DNA of 64,000 nt from Deinococcus betulae (GTDB lineage: Bacteria > Deinococcota > Deinococci > Deinococcales > Deinococcaceae), in the NCBI RefSeq assembly GCF_020166395.1, contig NZ_JAIQXU010000008.1, forward strand, positions 82,920 through 146,919, written 5' to 3'. Below, piece by piece: positions 17,709-28,818 of this stretch (its first letter is position 1; each line of letters begins with the position of its first letter). A program made the translations under genes and the position numbers. The notes below the pieces were generated by a model. It saw nothing but the letters and a program-made list of their open reading frames with translations. It made no database searches and was not told where the DNA came from.

Positions 17709-19994
17709 TCAGCGTTCGGCGTCGTCCTCTGCGCTGTCATCGGTGCTGGCGGGCGTTGCGGCCGGGGTGTTGCGGTTCTTGCCGATTTCGCGCACGCGGC
17801 CCCCGAAGCGGCCCCGGATGTCCTCATACATAGGGTGGGCGCGGATGTCGCCGGGGCGACCAGAGGCGGGCTTGGCCTCGGCGGGCGCTGCTGGTGCTGA
17901 GGTCGGGACCGGCCGGGGGGGCGGTTTAGGGGCGCTGAACTGAGCGTAGGGCGCGTCGTCCAGTGCGGGGCCAGCCTCGTCCACCGGCCCCCCGAAGGCG
18001 TCCCAGTCGGGTTCCTCGGTAATGGCTTCGACGAGATACGGCTCTCTGGCCGGTGGCAGGCGGTCGCCCCCCTGGGCGTCAGCCGGGGCTGGAGCGGGGT
18101 CGGCGGCGTGCGCCTCGTCCCAGGGGATATCGGCCACTGGCAGCGGCGCGGGCGCCACGTCGTCAGGGCTGGCGGGCGGCACCCGGCGTTCGGGCGTGGG
18201 CCGGCCGGGCAGGGGTGGGGGCAGCGTGGCCACGGCCGCCGGGCGAGGCGGCGGCACCGCACTGGCCTGAGGGAGCGGGGAAGCCGTCTGCGCTGCTGGG
18301 GGCGCCGCCGACTCCACCGGCTCAAACGCCGGCCCGCGTGAGGTGGGGCGGCGCGGCGGCGCGCTGCGGCCAGGGTCAAACGGCGCGACCTCCAGGTCGG
18401 CAGGCGGAGCAGCGGCAGCGGCTGGAGACGGTGTGCGGGGGGCTGCGGGCGCAGGAGCGGCTGAGGCCGTGCCCGTGTTCTCGCTGCTGGCGCCACCCAA
18501 CTTCAGTCGGCGCCCGCCTTCTGGGGCAATCAGTTCAAAAGTCACCGGGCCAAAGACTTTCAGGACGATTTTGGCGATGTCGTCAAACTTATTGGCGACC
18601 TGCTTGGCATGAAAGGCGTTGCGTTCGTCGTAACTCAGGCTGACATAGCCAGCTTCGGCGTGCATGCGTGCCGGTTTCAAGAAAGCCCTCAGCTGCATGC
18701 TGGCCTGGCGGACCACATCGGCCCAGTTGCCCTGCGCGGCGGGCAGGGGCACGCCGGCTTCCTCGGCGGCGGCCTGCACGGCGGCGCGCACCGGTGTGGG
18801 GCCAGCCGCCGCGCGCGGTGGAGGGGCGTCGGTCCCGGCGGGCCTCACGCCGCTGGCTTTCAGCCCAGCCAGTTCCTTTTCCAGACGGTTCAGGCGCTGG
18901 AGCAGGTCAGCAGGAACGGCGGCGCCGCCTGTCCCAGCAGTGGCCCCGCCTGCACCCGCACCGCCATCAGCAGCCAGCAGGGCGTGGGTCAGGGCCAGCT
19001 CTAGACTCTGGCCATCGGCGGCGCGGGCAAAGCGGGCATCCTGCTCGTCCAGGGCCGCCTGCAGGCGCAGCAAGCGGGGCACATCGGCGCCTTCCAGCCG
19101 CTCGCCGCCCAGGCCCAGTTCGGCATGCAGGGCCGCGCCCAGCGCCGAGACCAGCCCCTCGACCACCGTCCGGGCCGCAAAGCCGTCGCGGTACAGGGCC
19201 GAGGCGCCGCTCAGGGCCGCGCCGGGGTCGCCGCCCACCAGAGCCGCCGCCACGCCGCGCACCCGCTCGCCGGGCGGCAGACCCAGCGCCTCTTCGACAC
19301 CCGCGCGGGTAATGGCGGTGCCGGCCGCCAGCATCCGTTCCAGCAGGCTCTCGCCGTCGCGCATGGCGCCGTCGGCCAGGCGGCCAATCAGCTGGAGGGC
19401 GTCACTGTCGGCGCGCACACCCTCACGGGTGGCCAGCCCCGTGAGCTTGCCGGCGATCTCTTCGGGGGTCAGGCGGCGAAAGCGGTAGTGCTGGCAGCGC
19501 GAGAGAATGGTCGGAATAATTTTTTCCGGCTCGGTGGTGGCCAGGATAAAGATGACGTGGCCCGGCGGCTCCTCCAGGGTCTTCAGGAGCGCATTGAAGG
19601 CCGCGCGGCTCATCATGTGCGCCTCGTCCAGAATGTAAATCTTCTTGCCGCCGCGCATGGCCGCCAGCCCGACTTTCTCGCGCAGGTCGCGCACGTCGTC
19701 CACGGAATTGTTACTGGCCGCGTCAATTTCGAGCACGTCGGGGTGGGACCCGGCGCGCACCGACAGGCAACTCTCGCACTCGCCGCAGGGCTTGGGCAGC
19801 GGCCCGGTGCAGTTGGCGGTCATGGCGATCAGGCGCGCGGTGGTCGTCTTGCCCACGCCGCGCGGGCCAGAAAACAGGTAGGCGTGGCCCACGCGCCCCT
19901 GCGAGAGCGCCGCCTTGAGCACGTCTTTGACGTGTTCCTGGCCGATCACGTCTTCCCAGCGCACCGGCCGGGCCCGCTGGTAGATGGCGCTCAT
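17709..19994 (-). CDS. dnaX: DNA polymerase III subunit gamma/tau
   Basis: The clamp-loader ATPase of the replisome, 761 aa. AAA+ motifs: Walker A GPRGVGKTTTAR (~43-54), four-cysteine zinc site C-x8-C-x2-C-x2-C (around CTGPLPKPCGECESC, ~62-76), Walker B ILDEAH (~121-126), SRC sensor (LSRCQHYRF). After the clamp-loader core (to ~380) comes a tau-type domain (WADVVRQASMQLRAFLKPARM to VFGPVTFELI), then about 270 residues rich in Pro and Ala, probably a flexible tether. GGAGGGG precedes ATG 19994. The start overlaps the stop of a candidate leaderless mini-ORF (19991-20125). I found no A-run that would give the programmed frameshift known in Thermus dnaX. Confidence 0.96.
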   Translation of the reverse strand: MSAIYQRARPVRWEDVIGQEHVKDVLKAALSQGRVGHAYLFSGPRGVGKTTTARLIAMTANCTGPLPKPCGECESCLSVRAGSHPDVLEIDAASNNSVDDVRDLREKVGLAAMRGGKKIYILDEAHMMSRAAFNALLKTLEEPPGHVIFILATTEPEKIIPTILSRCQHYRFRRLTPEEIAGKLTGLATREGVRADSDALQLIGRLADGAMRDGESLLERMLAAGTAITRAGVEEALGLPPGERVRGVAAALVGGDPGAALSGASALYRDGFAARTVVEGLVSALGAALHAELGLGGERLEGADVPRLLRLQAALDEQDARFARAADGQSLELALTHALLAADGGAGAGGATAGTGGAAVPADLLQRLNRLEKELAGLKASGVRPAGTDAPPPRAAAGPTPVRAAVQAAAEEAGVPLPAAQGNWADVVRQASMQLRAFLKPARMHAEAGYVSLSYDERNAFHAKQVANKFDDIAKIVLKVFGPVTFELIAPEGGRRLKLGGASSENTGTASAAPAPAAPRTPSPAAAAAPPADLEVAPFDPGRSAPPRRPTSRGPAFEPVESAAPPAAQTASPLPQASAVPPPRPAAVATLPPPLPGRPTPERRVPPASPDDVAPAPLPVADIPWDEAHAADPAPAPADAQGGDRLPPAREPYLVEAITEEPDWDAFGGPVDEAGPALDDAPYAQFSAPKPPPRPVPTSAPAAPAEAKPASGRPGDIRAHPMYEDIRGRFGGRVREIGKNRNTPAATPASTDDSAEDDAER

Positions 19995-20125
19995 CGGTGC
20001 CCCTCCGCGGCGCGGCTCTGCGGGTTCGGGGCGGGGTGTGGGAAGGAGGAAGTCGGAAGTGGGAAAGACAAACGGCCAGCCCTACGCGCTTTTAACTGCT
20101 GTTGTTCAACCACTTGCCGCTTCAC
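19991..20125 (-). CDS. Candidate leaderless 44-codon mini-ORF coupled to dnaX
   Basis: TACACT (20132-20137, minus) is followed by 6 nt and GTG at 20125, the same geometry as the leaderless genes of this window. The frame runs 44 codons (begins VKRQVVEQQQLKARR) and ends in TGA that overlaps the dnaX ATG as ATGA. The dnaX SD lies inside it. The peptide is Arg/Pro-rich with no known domain. It may serve mainly to deliver ribosomes to dnaX. Confidence 0.45.
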   Translation of the reverse strand: MKRQVVEQQQLKARRAGRLSFPLPTSSFPHPAPNPQSRAAEGHR

Positions 20126-20226
20126 CTGGGTAGTGTAGAGGCCGGGAGGCCAGAGGCGCAGTAAGGCAGGTTGGGTTGAGGGAAACAGGGCAGCCAGACA
20201 GGGTTTTTCCGTTTGCGGTCAACCGA

Positions 20227-21960
<1,734 letters not shown>

Positions 21961-22091
21961 GGCGCTGACAGCATACCGGCCTGCGCTTGTCTCAGGGTCA
22001 TAGGCGGGTATGGACAAAAAGTACGGCGGCGGACTGGCCGCGCCGCACCCATGTTCAGGCCGTGAACTTTATCTCGCGGCTTCGGGGCCAC

Positions 22092-22526
22092 TTACGTGGT
22101 CGGTGCCCCGGCTTGGTGTGCCGCCCAGCGCTCACGCAGGCCCTCAAAGCCGGCGTCTATTCGTTCCTGGGGCAACACCGCCTGAAGGCTGGTGCCCCGC
22201 CCAATCTCGTCCCCCAGCTCGTTGACCGCGACCATGGAGGCGTAAATGCGCCGGCCTTCCTGCCGCTGAAAGGTGGCGGTGACCGTCACCGTCATGCCGG
22301 GCAGCGCCGAAGCCGTGTGCACGACTTCCACCTGCATCCCAATGCCGCCCTCGCCGTCTTCCAGAAACGGCAGGATGATTTTGCGCCCAGCTTCTTCAAA
22401 GTGCTTGGCCATCCAGTAGGTCGCGTACACCGGATGCACCCGGCCCAGTTCGCCAAAATCCACCGTCATCTCACTGGTCACGCGCACGGTCAGGGTCTGG
22501 ATAAAGCCGGCAGGAATGGGACGCAT
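22092..22526 (-). CDS. Thioesterase family protein (hotdog fold, fluoroacetyl-CoA thioesterase-like)
   Basis: A 144-residue single hotdog protein. [42 protein letters not shown] (~27-69, in pieces) aligns in character with FlK-like thioesterases: a Thr near the active site, the Glu in the helix, and the substrate-gating segment [21 protein letters not shown] after it. Members hydrolyse acyl-CoA thioesters. The physiological substrate is unknown and need not be fluorinated. TACCGT lies 7 nt before ATG 22526, giving a leaderless start. Confidence 0.8.
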   Translation of the reverse strand: MRPIPAGFIQTLTVRVTSEMTVDFGELGRVHPVYATYWMAKHFEEAGRKIILPFLEDGEGGIGMQVEVVHTASALPGMTVTVTATFQRQEGRRIYASMVAVNELGDEIGRGTSLQAVLPQERIDAGFEGLRERWAAHQAGAPTT

Positions 22527-22617
22527 GGGGTCTACGGTAAGGGCCGCAGCACTTTATGGACAGAGTGTTAATCCATTCCTGCCGGACGGCGGGGCGCGCC
22601 TCCGTACACTGCCCCCC

Positions 22618-23787
22618 ATGAGGCTCAAGCCCGCCGACCTGTTCACCCTGCTGCGCGAGGCCTTCCTGGCCTTCGGGCAGGACAAGGCCCCGCGGCTGGC
22701 GGCGGCCATCGCCTACTACGCCATGTTCAGCCTGGCGCCGCTGCTGCTGCTGGCGGTCACGGTGGCCAGCCGCTTTCTGACCAACGAGGCGTTTTTAGAG
22801 CAGCTGTTTGGGCCGGTGGGCCTGATTACCCAGAATCTGGGTGAGGAAGCCGCCGCCTTTCTGCGCGACCTGATTAAGCCCGAGAGCCTGCAAAAAAGCA
22901 GCGCTGTGGCCTCGGTGGTGGCGTTTGTCACCCTGTTCATGGGGGCCACAGGCCTCTTTGTGCAGCTTCAAGACGCCCTGAATACCATGTGGGGCGCCGA
23001 CCCACCGCCGCCGCAGGGCTTCGTGCATGTGCTGTGGACACGGGTGAAATCCTTCCTGATGATTCTGGGCATCGGGCTGATCCTGATTGCCTTTCTGGCC
23101 CTGAATACCTACCTCTCGGCCATTGCACAGGGGCTGGGTGACCGCATCGGCGCCGGGGCTTTTTTTGTGCGGGCGGGGACGGCCCTGCTCTCCACGCTGT
23201 TTCTCTCGCCGGTCTTTGCCGGCATCTACAAGGTGCTGCCCGACGTGAAGCTGGAATGGCGCGAGGTCTGGGTGGGCGGCATCTTTACAGCGGCCCTCTT
23301 TACGCTGGGGCAATTGGGGATCGGGCTGTACCTGGGGCAGGCGGCGCCCAACAGCGTGTTTGCGGGGGCGGCGTCACTGGTGCTGCTGCTGCTGTGGATC
23401 TATTACTCGGCCATGATTTTCTTCTTTGGGGCCGAGGTGACCTGGGTGTATTCCCAGAAATTCGGCACCCGCGCGGGCGGCGCGGCGAACACCGCCAAAA
23501 AAGAAGCGCTGGTCGAGCAGGGCGTGGCTATCAGCGCCGCCGAAAGTCCCCAGGAGCGGGCGGCCAAGGACGCCACCGACCAGCCAGTCCGCGACGCGCG
23601 GGGCCGGGTGCTGGGGGTCAAAGTCCCCCGGTTGCCGCGTGTGCTGCCCCCGGTGCCCCGCCACGACGAGGGCCGGGTGCTGCCCACGGTGCGCGCCGCG
23701 CTGTGGAACGTCGTGCTGGCCCTGCTGGCCGTGCCGGCTGTGATTGTGCTGCGGCTCCTGGGTCTGACTGGAGGCAAACGGCGGTAA
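22618..23787 (+). CDS. YihY/UPF0761 family inner-membrane protein
   Basis: A 389-residue membrane protein, formerly called ribonuclease BN or BrkB. Six or seven hydrophobic segments; family landmarks are [28 protein letters not shown] (~19-46), [20 protein letters not shown] (~105-124), [22 protein letters not shown] (~204-225) and [22 protein letters not shown] (~262-283). A polar tail of ~80 residues precedes a last hydrophobic helix. Transport or envelope roles are suspected for the family but not proved. TACACT lies 7 nt before ATG 22618, which I use instead of the frame's first ATG at 22516. Confidence 0.9.
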   Translation: MRLKPADLFTLLREAFLAFGQDKAPRLAAAIAYYAMFSLAPLLLLAVTVASRFLTNEAFLEQLFGPVGLITQNLGEEAAAFLRDLIKPESLQKSSAVASVVAFVTLFMGATGLFVQLQDALNTMWGADPPPPQGFVHVLWTRVKSFLMILGIGLILIAFLALNTYLSAIAQGLGDRIGAGAFFVRAGTALLSTLFLSPVFAGIYKVLPDVKLEWREVWVGGIFTAALFTLGQLGIGLYLGQAAPNSVFAGAASLVLLLLWIYYSAMIFFFGAEVTWVYSQKFGTRAGGAANTAKKEALVEQGVAISAAESPQERAAKDATDQPVRDARGRVLGVKVPRLPRVLPPVPRHDEGRVLPTVRAALWNVVLALLAVPAVIVLRLLGLTGGKRR

Positions 23788-23862
23788 AGCCCAGAAGGGA
23801 CCTGACCTCCAGCTCTGTCCGGTTTCATTGACGCAGTGTCCGGTTGACTTTACCCTGGGTCC

Positions 23863-23898
23863 ATGAACCGGCGCCGCCTGCATAAGGGGTCACCCTGA
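23863..23898 (+). CDS. Candidate leaderless 11-codon leader ORF before the molybdate regulator
   Basis: TACCCT (23851-23856), 6 nt, then ATG 23863 in the leaderless geometry. The ORF reads MNRRRLHKGSP and stops at TGA 23896-23898. That stop overlaps a CTG (23895) in the frame of the next gene, which has AAGGGG 5 nt upstream. It may be a leader peptide, or it may show that the regulator starts at a non-canonical codon. Confidence 0.35.
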   Translation: MNRRRLHKGSP

Positions 23899-23927
23899 GC
23901 GCCCCACCGACAACTCAGCCGCCCCAG

Positions 23928-25040
23928 GTGCGCGCGCGGCGAGAACAGCTGGGGCTGCGGGCGGGCGAGTGTGCCCGCCTGACCGGCATCACGCGGCAGG
24001 CACTGCACGCCATTGAGACTGGCGCCTACGTGCCCAACACCCTCACCGCCCTGCAACTGGCGCGGGTGCTGTCGTGCTGTGTAGAGGACCTGTTCGCCCT
24101 GGCGCCCGCTGGGGTGCAGGCCCGGCTGGTAGGCCAGGCCCCGCCGCCCGCCCGCGTCCGGCTGGCCCAGGTCGGCCCTGAGCTGCTGGCTTTTCCCCTG
24201 AGTGGTCAGGCGGGTTTAGGCGAAGCTGCCGATGGCCTGGCCCAGTCTGCGGCAGGTGGCCTGGCCCAGGTGGAACTGCTGGGCGACCCGCAGCGGGCGG
24301 CCCAGACGCTGGTGGTGGCTGGCTGTGACCCAGCCCTGTCCCTGCTGGGCACCCACGCCGCCCGCCAGGAGGGCCACTTGCTGCTACGTCCGCTGTCCAG
24401 CCTGGCGGCCCTGCGCGCCCTGGCTGCTGGCGAGGCCCACGCGGCGGGCATTCACCTGTATGACGCCCGCAGCGGCGTGTCCAACCTGCCCTTCGTGGAG
24501 CGGGCCCTGCCCGACCGCGCGGTCCACGTGCTGACCCTCTGGATGTGGGAGCAAGGCCTGATGGTGGCGCCGGGCAATCCCTGTGGCGTTACCGGGGTAG
24601 AGGACCTGCTGCGGCCTGGCCTGCGGCTGCAAAACCGGGAGCCGGACGCCGGCAGCCGCCTGCTGCTGGACAGCTGGCTGGACGCGGCCGGAATTGGCCC
24701 TGAGCGCCGCCTGGACCTGGCCGGCTACGGTCACGAGGTCGGCACGCCCCTGGCCGCCGCCGAACGGGTGGCGGCAGGCGCCGCCGACGTGGCGCCTGGT
24801 CCCCGCTCGGCGGCCCTGGCGCTGGGGCTGGACTTCGTGCCCCTGCAAACCGAGCGCTTTGACCTGGTGGTGCCGGATGAATTTCTGGCCCACCCAGGCC
24901 TGCACCGTCTGCTCGCGGCCGTGCGTCAGCCGGCCTTCCGCAGCGACCTGTGCGCGCTGGGTGGCTACGACCCGGCCCACGCCGGCGACCTCTGGCAGAC
25001 CGTTGGTCCCGCCCCCCAACCCCCCAAGGAGATCCCATGA
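23928..25040 (+). CDS. XRE-type HTH regulator fused to periplasmic-binding-protein-like domain (molybdate locus)
   Basis: A 370-residue protein. Residues ~1-60 are a helix-turn-helix (ARREQLGLRAGECARLTGITRQALHAIETGAYVPN in parts). The rest, from about residue 80, is a substrate-binding domain of the PBP_like/MoeA-associated type (LVVAGCDPALSLLGTHAAR, AGIHLYDARSGVSNLPFVE, MVAPGNPCGVTGVEDLLRPGLRLQNREPDAGSR). Such one-component sensors are taken to bind molybdate or a Mo-cofactor metabolite and to regulate transport. It ends in a 4-nt overlap with modA, so they form one operon. The start is uncertain: GTG 23928 has no SD; CTG 23895 has AAGGGG and would add 11 residues. Confidence 0.8.
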   Translation: MRARREQLGLRAGECARLTGITRQALHAIETGAYVPNTLTALQLARVLSCCVEDLFALAPAGVQARLVGQAPPPARVRLAQVGPELLAFPLSGQAGLGEAADGLAQSAAGGLAQVELLGDPQRAAQTLVVAGCDPALSLLGTHAARQEGHLLLRPLSSLAALRALAAGEAHAAGIHLYDARSGVSNLPFVERALPDRAVHVLTLWMWEQGLMVAPGNPCGVTGVEDLLRPGLRLQNREPDAGSRLLLDSWLDAAGIGPERRLDLAGYGHEVGTPLAAAERVAAGAADVAPGPRSAALALGLDFVPLQTERFDLVVPDEFLAHPGLHRLLAAVRQPAFRSDLCALGGYDPAHAGDLWQTVGPAPQPPKEIP

Positions 25041-25807
25041 CCCGCTCCACTGTTTTACTCGCCCTGCTGCTAGCCGGCTCGGCCCAGGCCGCCAGCCTCA
25101 CTGTATTCGCCGCGTCTTCGCTGACCGACGCCTTCACCGAACTGGGCCGGGCCTTTGACGCCCGCACAGGCCACAAGACGACCTTTCAGTTCGCCGGGTC
25201 TCAGGCGCTGCGCACCCAGCTGGACCAGGGCGCACGGGCCGACGTGTACGCCAGCGCCAACACCGCGCAGTTTGACCCGCTGGTCAAGGCCGGGGTCGTG
25301 AACCCAGGCCAATTCTTTGTCAGCAACCGCCTGGCGATTATTGTGCCCAGGAGCAACACGGCCGTGACCACCATGCAGGACCTCGCCAGGCCCGGCGTGA
25401 AACTGGTGATTGCCGACAAGGCGGTGCCGGTGGGCGACTACACCCGCCGGATGCTGAGCGCCGTTGACGGGTCGCGCGCCTACGGAACCGACTTCTCGGC
25501 GCGCGCCCTGAGGAACGTGGTCAGCGAGGAACCCAACGTGCGCCAGGTGGCTCTCAAGGTGCAGCTGGGCGAGGCCGACGCCGCCGTGGTCTACCAGACC
25601 GACGTGACCCCAGCGCTGAAACCCAGCGTGCGCGTCATTCCGCTGCCCACCCGCTTTAACCAGAGTGCCAGTTACCCCATCGGCACGGTGAAAACGTCGG
25701 CTAATGCAGGTGCGGCGCAGGAGTTCGTGTCGTTTGTGCTCTCCAGCGATGGCCAGAAGATTCTGAAGAAGTGGGGCTTCCTGGCGCCCCCGGCGGCCAG
25801 ACCCTGA
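25037..25807 (+). CDS. modA: Molybdate ABC transporter substrate-binding protein
   Basis: Periplasmic or surface molybdate/tungstate-binding protein, 256 aa, with a signal peptide ending near AQA/ASLTVF (residue ~18). The ModA opening ASLTVFAASSLTDAFTELG (oxyanion-binding Ser) is followed by FAGSQALRTQLDQGARADVYASAN, LVIADKAVPVGDYTRRML and EADAAVVYQTDV, all typical. AAGGAG is 5 nt before ATG 25037. The start overlaps the regulator's stop (ATGA), and the stop lies within the beginning of modB, so all three are translationally coupled. Confidence 0.93.
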   Translation: MTRSTVLLALLLAGSAQAASLTVFAASSLTDAFTELGRAFDARTGHKTTFQFAGSQALRTQLDQGARADVYASANTAQFDPLVKAGVVNPGQFFVSNRLAIIVPRSNTAVTTMQDLARPGVKLVIADKAVPVGDYTRRMLSAVDGSRAYGTDFSARALRNVVSEEPNVRQVALKVQLGEADAAVVYQTDVTPALKPSVRVIPLPTRFNQSASYPIGTVKTSANAGAAQEFVSFVLSSDGQKILKKWGFLAPPAARP

Positions 25808-26598
25808 GCCGAAAGCCCGCCCGTCTTCCTGTCCTGCCCGCCGTGCTGGGGGCGGTGCTGGTGGCTTTTCTGGTACTGCCAGTGCTGGCGCTGCTCATGC
25901 GGGGCGTGCGGCCCGATTTTCTGCCCACGGTGCAGAGCCCCGCTGTGCAGGACGCCCTGCGCGTCAGCCTATTGACCACGGGCTGCACATTGGCGCTGGT
26001 CGTGGGCCTGGTGACGCCTGTGGCGTGGGCGCTGGCCCGCTTCGAGTTTCCGGGCAAGGCGGCGCTGGAAACGCTGCTGGACCTGCCTATCGTCCTGCCG
26101 CCTGTGGTGGCCGGGGTGGGGCTGCTGCTCGTCTTCGGGCGCCAGGGCCTGCTGGGGCCGCCGCTGGAACTGGCGGGAATCCGTGTGGCGTTTTCGCCGG
26201 CTGCGGTGGTGCTGGCCCAGCTGTTTGTCTCGGCGCCGTTTTATCTGCGCACGGCCAAGGCGGGTTTTCTGGCCGTCGAGCCAGAGGTAGAAGACGCCGC
26301 CCGCACCGACGGCGCCGGGCGCTGGGCGGTGTTCCGCCTGATTACCTGGCCGCTGGCTTTTCCCTTTCTGTTCGAGGGGCTGGTGCTGGCCTGGGCGCGC
26401 GCCGTGGGCGAGTTTGGCGCGACCATCCTGTTTGCCGGGTCGCTTCAGGGGCAGACCCGCACGATCACCCTGGCGATTTACGGCGCCCTGGAATCGGACC
26501 TGGCCCCGGCTCTGGTGCTGTCGGCTGTGATGGTGGCCGTGGCCTTCGCGCTGCTGCTGCTGGTACGGCTGGGCCGGGGGTGGGCGCAAGGAAAGTAG
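25771..26598 (+). CDS. modB: Molybdate ABC transporter permease
   Basis: The membrane subunit of the importer, up to 275 aa, with about five or six hydrophobic segments. PTVQSPAVQDALRVSLLTTGCTLALVVGLVTPVAWALARFEFPG and the cytoplasmic EAA loop VEPEVEDAARTDGAGRWAVFRLITWPLA are the ModB/CysT-type features, as is AVGEFGATILFAGSLQGQTRTITLAIY near the end. The first usable start is GTG 25771, 37 nt inside modA; a CTG at 25804 directly before the modA stop is another option. No modC ATPase gene follows: the next gene, hisA, is on the opposite strand. Confidence 0.9.
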   Translation: MGLPGAPGGQTLSRKPARLPVLPAVLGAVLVAFLVLPVLALLMRGVRPDFLPTVQSPAVQDALRVSLLTTGCTLALVVGLVTPVAWALARFEFPGKAALETLLDLPIVLPPVVAGVGLLLVFGRQGLLGPPLELAGIRVAFSPAAVVLAQLFVSAPFYLRTAKAGFLAVEPEVEDAARTDGAGRWAVFRLITWPLAFPFLFEGLVLAWARAVGEFGATILFAGSLQGQTRTITLAIYGALESDLAPALVLSAVMVAVAFALLLLVRLGRGWAQGK

Positions 26599-26711
26599 GA
26601 AGTCGCTTATGGAACGTGAACAAGGAGTTCTGACAGACGGCGAGGGGAAGGAGGATTCCACTCCGCCTTGCTGGTGTCCGTCGCCCTCAGCTGGGGAACT
26701 GTCCCCGCCCC

Positions 26712-27470
<759 letters not shown>

Positions 27471-27529
27471 GGGCCCCAGGATACGGGCGGCCAGCCACAG
27501 GTGCGGCGCGGGAAGGCTACACTGCCTCC
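27471..27529. promoter_or_regulatory. Divergent leaderless promoter pair, hisA and glycosyltransferase
   Basis: Only 59 nt separate the two start codons. Minus-strand TATCCT (27478-27483) is 7 nt from the hisA ATG, and plus-strand TACACT (27518-27523) is 6 nt from the GTG of the glycosyltransferase. The two -35 regions must overlap, so the polymerases probably compete. Confidence 0.65.
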
Positions 27530-28681
<1,152 letters not shown>

Positions 28682-28764
28682 GCCGGGGAGGAAGGAGGGT
28701 GGGGTCCAGGCGTGGAGCCTCTACACCGGTCCTGGGGTGTGGGTGGAGCAGATGGACTCTGGAC

Positions 28765-28804
28765 AAGGGCAGGCGGCCCGCCACCTCCGGCACCGCCTGC
28801 CCTT
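28765..28804. terminator. Hairpin between convergent genes, possible terminator
   Basis: Perfect 12-bp stem AAGGGCAGGCGG/CCGCCTGCCCTT with a 16-nt loop in the 137-nt gap between convergent stops. No U-tract follows on either strand, so intrinsic termination would be weak. Confidence 0.5.
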
Positions 28805-28818
28805 GGAAGGAAGAACTC

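Noticed and set aside
15891..17900. 669-codon plus-strand frame
   Set aside because: Antisense shadow of the DUF187-type gene and of the dnaX 3' end; no start signal and no recognisable motif.
17709..18900. Programmed frameshift site in dnaX
   Set aside because: No A7-9 run or X-XXY-YYZ slippery stretch was found in the 3' half; GAAAAAATT near 19515-19527 is in the conserved core and unlikely to serve.
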